DNA from: Priapulus caudatus | Lineage: Eukaryota > Priapulida > Priapulimorpha > Priapulimorphida > Priapulidae | Length of the DNA: 40,100 nucleotides | Direction: 5' to 3' | Assembly: GCF_000485595.1 (NCBI RefSeq) | Contig: NW_014577638.1 | Coordinates: 137,474 to 177,573 of the forward strand | Shown: positions 1-40,100 of the stretch, piece after piece | Layout of the letters: each line of letters begins with the position of its first letter | How positions within the stretch are numbered: position 1 is the first letter of the stretch | Made by a program: the position numbers and the translations under genes | Notes under the pieces: model-generated | Seen by the model: only the letters and a program-made list of their open reading frames with translations | What the model was told of the DNA's origin: nothing | Databases searched by the model: none

Positions 1-49
1 TTCTTCTTCTTCTTTTTCTTCTTCTTCTTCTTCTTCTTCTTCTTCTTCT

Positions 50-81
<32 letters not shown>

Positions 82-935
82 CTCCTCCTCCTTCTCCTCC
101 TCCTCTTCCTCTTCCTCCTCTTCCTCCTCATCCTCATCCACCACCACCACCACCACCACCACCACCACCACCACTTCCTCCTCCTTTCGTCTTCCCTCTC
201 TGCATTCTTCTCCTCATACTTCTCCTCTTTACATGACACCACCTCCTCATCCTTTCTTCCTCTCCCTTAATTGTTCTCTTCCCATTTTCCAACTATGTCT
301 TCCATTTCCTTCTTATTAACACCCCATCCTTCCCTTTAGCAAACTCTTGCTTCTTTTGACCACCTTCACCCTTCCATCCTTCCTCCTTATATACTTCCTT
401 ATCCACCACACTGATTCCCATTCGTTCTCCTTCACCTCCCGTACTTCCCTCCTGCTGAGCTGCCTAATCATCATTCGCTTTTAACTCTTATCTCTTGAGT
501 TGCTCATCCTTACTCTCTTCTCTCTGCTCTTCTCCCTCCGACGTCCTTCTTCCGTCTTTGCATCTAGGTTCCTCCATAACTTCCCCCTTCTCGGCCACCT
601 CATCATTTAGTTATTCTCTTATCCTCCTCCCTCCTTATTCTCCTACTCCTCCCTCCTTATTCTCCTACTCCTCCTCCCTCCTCATTCTCCTACCCCTCTT
701 CCTCTGCTTCCACCTCCTCCTCTTCCCCCTCCTTCCCCTTCCCCCTCCTTCCCCTTCCTGTATCTTCCTCCTCCTCTTTCTTCTCTTATTATCCTCCTCC
801 TCTACCTCTCCTCCTCTTTATCCTACCCCTCCTCCTCCTGCTACTCTTCCTCCTCCTCCTCTTACTCATACTCCTTCTATTTCCACCTCGACCTCATCCC
901 TGTACACCTCCAGTTTTCTCTTTCCTCTGACTGAT
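1..935. repeat. Pyrimidine-rich tract with TTC and ACC microsatellites
   Basis: The + strand is almost pure C/T for most of 900 bases: (TTC)n at 1-130, (ACC)n at about 139-173, then irregular CCT/CTT. It ends just before the first usherin coding exon. Open frames across it (for example 495-941) encode only Ser/Leu/Pro-rich low-complexity sequence. No gene is seen here; a promoter or a non-coding first exon could lie in it or beyond the edge. Confidence 0.9.
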
Positions 936-1048
936 CTTTGAATCCGACAAAAATCTTGAACAGCACGTTTTACGAAGATTTTTTCGATACTGGCCAGCTG
1001 TCTGATTTTGAGTTATCAACATTTTGCAGAGCAAGACTTGTGAGCAAG

Positions 1049-35768
<34,720 letters not shown>

Positions 35769-36085
35769 GTAATTATTACTATTATTACTATTACTAATAT
35801 TATTTTTATTATTAATATTATTATTACTAATATTATTATATATATATATATCTTCCTATCTATCTATCTATCTATCTATCTAGCCATCTATCTATCTAGC
35901 TATCAATCTATCTGTATCTATACACCAATCTATATAATTATCTTTCTACCTATCTATCTATATATATATCTATTTATCTATCCACATGTATATACATGTA
36001 TCTATCTATCTATCTATTTATATATCTATCTATCTATATCTACCTACCTACCTATCCACATATATATACATGTATATACATACTG
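35769..36085. repeat. ATT and ATCT microsatellites
   Basis: TTA/ATT run to about 35840, then irregular (ATCT)n with TATA runs to 36085. It separates usherin exon 25 from the 3' end of the antisense GPCR. Confidence 0.95.
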
Positions 36086-36120
36086 ACTGAATACGAACCA
36101 GCCTGTGATTGAGAGGCACA

Positions 36121-36941
36121 TCAGTGTTGATGACTCACAATGGCGCTTATGCTGTTCGACGACGGCGTCGGCGTGACGACCTCCTTCCGAACACTCGAGA
36201 TTCTATTCGCTCTCGTCTCCCGCGCTGCGGCCGCCGCCGCCGCTCGACTCTTGCAGAAGAACCTATGAAGTTCGCGCCTGAAATCCTTGAGGTTTAACGA
36301 ATAGATGAACACGTTGATCACGGAGTTCGTGAGGAGGAACGCGCCCGTGAACACGTAGATCTGCGGCATGTTTGTGTGAACCCCCGCGGCGTGCGACTGC
36401 ACCAGTGTCGCGATGACGTAAGGCAGCGAACACACGTAGAAGATTCCCACCAGGGGGAACATCGTCTTCGCGCGGAGGAACCTCTGCCGCAGCGATTCTC
36501 TCGCAGACGCCACCACCGAGGATGCCGCTACTGCCCTCTGCTGGCGCGCCACTTCGCGCATCACTCGCGCATTCGCGTAGGCGACCGCGGGCATCGACAG
36601 GAAGTATGCGATCGCCGAGGCCATGTAGAGAGTGCGGATTCGATCGTTGAATATGAAGCAGTATCGCGCCGGGGCGAACGCGTCGAGGACGAGCGTCGAG
36701 AAATAGAGGGCGTGCACGAGCAGCTCCCACAGCCAGATGGCGCTGACGACTGCGGCGGTGCGACACGGCGTGACGAACGAGTCGTAGCGCATCGGGTGAA
36801 CGACGGCGACGTATCGTTCTGCGGAGATCGCGAGGAACGTCGTCATGGAGACGGCGACGGCGGACTTACAGGAGGCGGTGACGATCATGCAGATGGCAGC
36901 ACTGCAATCGAGGCGCGCCCAAATAGACGTCGTGTGGATCC
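36121..36941 (-). CDS. GPCR exon 2: TM3 to C-terminus
   Basis: Acceptor cgtgcgtacag/ggatcc on the minus strand; stop TGA at 36123-36121. It covers TM3 (TTFLAISAERYVAVVHPMRY) to the C-tail. GC-rich coding sequence contrasts with the AT-rich repeats around it. Two further copies of this acceptor and about 10-15 bases of exon exist upstream in the intron (exon-like starts at 37034 and 38185), but both lead to a stop after about 15 codons. Confidence 0.92.
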
Positions 36942-37624
36942 CTGTACGCACGAAACACGTGGAAATAAACACCAATAATAATAATAATTAATAAATCTCG
37001 CATGCTAGCTGTCTCACGGAGGTCGTGTGGATCCCTGTGTGCGGGAAACACGTGGAAATAACGACAAACAACAATAGTTGGAAAGTGGTGTCACCTGCAG
37101 GAACACCGGAGTTGTAACTGATTGAAAACGGTGAGTTGTGGAAACTGCGGCGGCGAGTTAGGCACCATGTTGTTATATATAGTCAATGGCCGCGTGTGTG
37201 CTGTACGTGCGGGCTTGTTCTTGCTGCCAGTGGTTCTACTGTATTAGACGTATTTTCGTAACATAAGTTAGGTCATTGTAAAGACGTAGGTTGTTGTAAG
37301 TTTGAAATACATGATGATGACGAGTAAGGGTGCAAAGTTAAGAGTTTTATGTCACATGTCAGTAATATTGTCTAAGTTGATGTACATCAGTATATTCATA
37401 GCATAATGTTGTATGTTTCAGTTTCACGGTGTCTGATGAGAATAAATACACATTTTTCAAGACATCAGTTTTATGCGTTGGTGCTTGGGCAGCGACACAC
37501 TCCCCTCTCATGTTCTCTCTCTCTCACGCGCGCGCGCACACACCTCTCTCTCTCTCTTTCTCTGACACATACACACTCCCTCTGGTTCTCTCTCTCTGTC
37601 ACACACACAACACAAACACGCACA

Positions 37625-37666
<42 letters not shown>

Positions 37667-37676
37667 GCCAGCGCAC

Positions 37677-37713
<37 letters not shown>

Positions 37714-39145
37714 GCGCGCGCACACCTCTCTGGTTCTCTCTCTCTCTCTCTCTCTCTCTCTGTCACCGAAATGCCGGCTTTGCAAGTTGTCAAAATGACG
37801 ATATACATCATGCATAAGTCGTCATTTTGGCGACGTAGGCTACACATAAGTCGACAAAATAACGACTTACGCGTATATCGTCATTTTGCTAAGTCGGCAC
37901 AAAAATGCTGGTCCCAAAAGTGCCGATTAATGCGAGTTTTACTGTATGACACAAAAGCTTTCACAAAAGTTTTCCCATGTTTTCACTAAAGTTTTTCCAA
38001 AAGGTTTCACAAAAGTTTTCCAAAAGTTTTCCAAATTTCCCAAGTTTTCACAAAAGTTTCCCCAAAAGTTTTCCAAAAGTTTTCCCTCACCTTTTATTAT
38101 TCTGCTTTTTTATGAGTTAACGACAATAATAATAATAATTAATAAATCTCGCATGCTAGCTGTCTCACGGAGGTCGTGTGGATCCCTGTGTGCGGGAAAC
38201 ACGTGGAAATAACGATAATAATAATTTGCATACATATATACTAGTAAATTCCCATAAGGCAATCCATGTGAATTACTATATTATATAACTGTTGTAAATT
38301 AGCATGGTCAACACAATACTGTGCACTTATGCGGACATATCACTCGAGTGCAGTCAGAATGAAAATGGATCAGTTCCAATTAACAAAACTAAACTACATG
38401 TGTAAGCACCTTAATGTTGATGTCCAAGCTGGGCTAGATTGTTACAGGGGTTATGATGGTTAGAGCACGGTTAGCGTCCTTACTTGTTCTGCTCACGTCT
38501 GTCTCATTTGGATAGCAGGGCACAAAATTCAGATATTTTTCTACTGGCCCAGAGGGCTGGTAACAGCATTTTTGTTCCAGCCCTCACCATAATTTACCAG
38601 CTCTCGCAAATTTTGTTTGTAGAATCAATGTCATGTTTCACGCTTGCATTCTTGATTTCAAATTTGTAAAATTTTGATAATTTATAGCGTGATATACTTC
38701 AGGTAAAACAGTAATGTAGGCCATTTGCTCATTAATGCTATAAATATAAATGTAGGTACTCGCTAACACGGCTTAAACCACCGGCTCAATGCGCCGGTGT
38801 TTTGCCAATGTTACCGCCCCTCTAAATAATTTGCTGGCATATATGCCTGTGGGCTGGTGCTAATTTCGCGCCCTGGATAGCAAAATAGACTTCATACTTA
38901 CCAGCCGACAACCCTGCTATCATGTCTGCCACTGCTAGGTTGCATATCAAGTAATAGTAGGTTTGGTGAAGATGCTTTGAGCAGTAAATCACGATAATGA
39001 TGACGGCATTGAGTCCAAAGGCGCAGATCGAGACGATGAAATTATAGCCCAGTACGATTGTCACCTCCACCGGTATTTCCCTGTTGTGACAGTCGCTAAT
39101 GTTTTTTCCCATGCTGCTAATGTTGTAGAAGTTAATCAGTTCCAT
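36121..39145 (-). CDS. Class A (rhodopsin-like) GPCR, two exons, 354 residues
   Basis: Gene-level entry; exons are 39145-38902 and 36941-36121. The joined phases (1 to 1) give one 7TM protein. A short extracellular N-terminus has two sequons (N8, N15). TM1 is near residues 28-54 with N46, TM2 contains NLAVAD (D74), Cys99 is the TM3 disulphide cysteine, and the E/DRY motif is ERY at 123-125. ECL2 has RYCF, TM6 ends CSLPY, and TM7 has NSVINVFIY followed by helix 8 (LKDFRREL). The usual NPxxY proline is Val here. An alanine run follows helix 8. The start codon is in strong context (gccATGG). I cannot name the ligand or subfamily. It lies antisense to and downstream of the last usherin exon seen, so it may sit inside a usherin intron. 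Confidence 0.9.
36976..37063 (-). repeat. Copy 1 of an 88-bp repeat containing the GPCR exon 2 acceptor
   Basis: Nearly identical to 38127-38214. On the minus strand both read ttatttccacgtgtttccc, then gcacacag/ggatccacacgac, matching the true acceptor region at 36925-36966. Exon-like start at 37034. Confidence 0.9.
37512..37762. repeat. CT and CA microsatellites in the GPCR intron
   Basis: Alternating (CT)n and (CA)n. Several open frames cross it on both strands, all low-complexity. Confidence 0.97.
37790..37946. mobile_element. Possible DNA-transposon end with inner hairpin
   Basis: The inverted pair caaaatgacgatata (about 37790) and tatatcgtcattttg (about 37873) is followed by cgagttttactgta at 37933-37946. 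The reverse complement of that end occurs at 40027-40040. Only ends are recognised. Confidence 0.5.
38127..38214 (-). repeat. Copy 2 of the 88-bp repeat containing the GPCR exon 2 acceptor
   Basis: Same as 36976-37063, in the same orientation. Exon-like start at 38185. From here the decoy reads GIHTTSVRQLACEIY and then TAA. Confidence 0.9.
38518..38874. mobile_element. hAT-like MITE, 357 bp, perfect 8-bp target duplication
   Basis: ggatagca lies at 38510-38517 and 38875-38882. The ends gggcacaaaatt and (reverse complement) agggcgcgaaatt are of the same kind as the other hAT-like elements here. It lies just inside the GPCR intron next to exon 1. Confidence 0.85.
38902..39145 (-). CDS. GPCR exon 1: N-terminus, TM1, TM2
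   Basis: The exon starts at the ATG at 39145 (minus strand) and ends at donor gctg/gtaagt, phase 1. It encodes MELINFYNISSMG, TM1 with FGLNAVIIIVIY, and TM2 with YYYLICNLAVADMIAG. A short hAT-like MITE has inserted with its target duplication starting 19 bases downstream of this donor. Confidence 0.9.
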
Positions 39146-40100
39146 GGCTTGCTATAGAATGTACTGACACGATGTGTTTCATGTGCAGCGCATCAAACCT
39201 TGCAGTATATCGAAGTGAAGTCTGCATCTCTGTTACGCGACGGCCACATATATATATATATATATATATGTAGTCACATTTTGTTCTCCAGTTTCGCAGT
39301 TAACAGTGATAGCAGTTAGTTCGTTAAACAGCCGTTCCAGAAAAAGTATATACGGCGTAACACGTGTTTTCCTCGGTTAAACTCGGAAGCTGTGCAGTCA
39401 TCTCGTCATGTGTCAGCGCGTATATTTAGCGAGCAACCGCGGCGCCCCCTACCTCATGTCGCGCTGTGCACGTGTTTATGCTTTGTTGTGGCCGGGCAGC
39501 TAATGAGACCACAGCAGCAGCAGCATGTGTGTTTGCACTGCGTTCGAGACCGGTCGATCTAATCGGACGTGACAGGAGTTTATATTAAAATCGTGATTAA
39601 TGCCACTTCGCAAGGTTCTGTGTGGCGGCATTTATATAATCCTAGATTGCCTGCTTCGAGAGACAGACAAACATTATTAGTAATGTGAAATACATCGTAC
39701 GTATTGTAAGTGGTCGTCGGTCAATGTCAGGATCATTACGATGGCAAACAATGATGAAACACAAATATTTTTGCAAGTAATCTGCATTGCACGTGAATGG
39801 GCTGAGGACGAAATCTGGCTGACGAAATCTGCTTGGTGATTACATCTTGCGTGGGTCGTTAGCACGTGACCCAGCTCGTTCAGCTATAACTATAGCTATA
39901 TTATGAGTGTGCACTCTTGTTCATTAGTTAGTCCTTGACTGCTAATTGCTGTTGCTAATTGGTATTGAGGGTGCACAGTATATATTATGGGATATAGGAT
40001 TTAATTCCATGATTAATTTTCAGGTATACAGTAAAACTCGGATAAAATGCCATCGTCTAACTCGTCAGTTCGCTTTTAGTCGTCATGGAAGTCCTGATTT
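39146..40100. other. Region upstream of the GPCR
   Basis: It should hold the GPCR promoter on the minus strand. There is a (TA)n run at 39247-39270 and a transposon-like end tacagtaaaactcg at 40027 that runs out of the window. No other coding exon recognised on either strand, and no usherin LamG exon. Confidence 0.6.

Noticed and set aside
495-941. Ser/Leu/Pro-rich open frame
   Set aside because: Made only by the pyrimidine-rich repeat; no start context, domain or codon pattern.
36376-36978. Arg/His-rich plus-strand open frame of 200 codons
   Set aside because: Antisense shadow of GPCR exon 2, whose minus-strand frame has clear 7TM motifs.
37406-37989. His/Thr/Ser-rich open frames in the GPCR intron
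   Set aside because: Translation of CT/CA microsatellites.

Overview
This window comes from a large, repeat-rich metazoan nuclear genome, most likely a marine invertebrate. The evidence is GT-AG introns of about 0.2 to 5 kb, GC-rich exons in AT-rich introns, many microsatellites and MITEs, interstitial CCCTAA repeats, and two animal gene families. I could not assign a phylum.

The + strand from 1049 to 35768 carries the 5' part of an usherin (USH2A) orthologue. I resolved 25 coding exons, about 1,590 residues. Their order is a signal sequence, a LamG-like jellyroll (exons 1-3), a laminin N-terminal domain (exons 4-7), ten laminin-type EGF repeats (exons 8-17) and four fibronectin type III domains plus the start of the next segment (exons 18-25). 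This matches vertebrate usherin up to the point just before its first LamG domain. The last exon found ends in an open phase-1 donor, so the LamG and later FN3 exons should lie beyond the window. Two exons (17 and 19) are frameshifted in this sequence, from either assembly error or real damage.

The - strand from 39145 to 36121 carries a two-exon rhodopsin-class GPCR of 354 residues. If usherin continues downstream, this gene is nested antisense in usherin's intron 25.

The introns hold a both-ends-truncated, catalytically dead LINE fragment (antisense, intron 5), an RTE-type 3' tail, several hAT-like elements with 8-bp target-site duplications, a TTAA-flanked piggyBac-like MITE, a 716-bp foldback element, a tRNA-derived SINE nested in a hAT-like element, and a MITE carrying telomere-type repeats.

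The most unusual pattern is that tandem or dispersed duplications repeatedly contain an exon edge with its splice site. This is seen at usherin exons 4, 8, 16, 17, 22 (inverted), 23 (both ends) and 25, and at GPCR exon 2. Where I read them in the phase of the true site, several extra acceptors lead to an early stop codon. The introns therefore hold many decoy splice sites.
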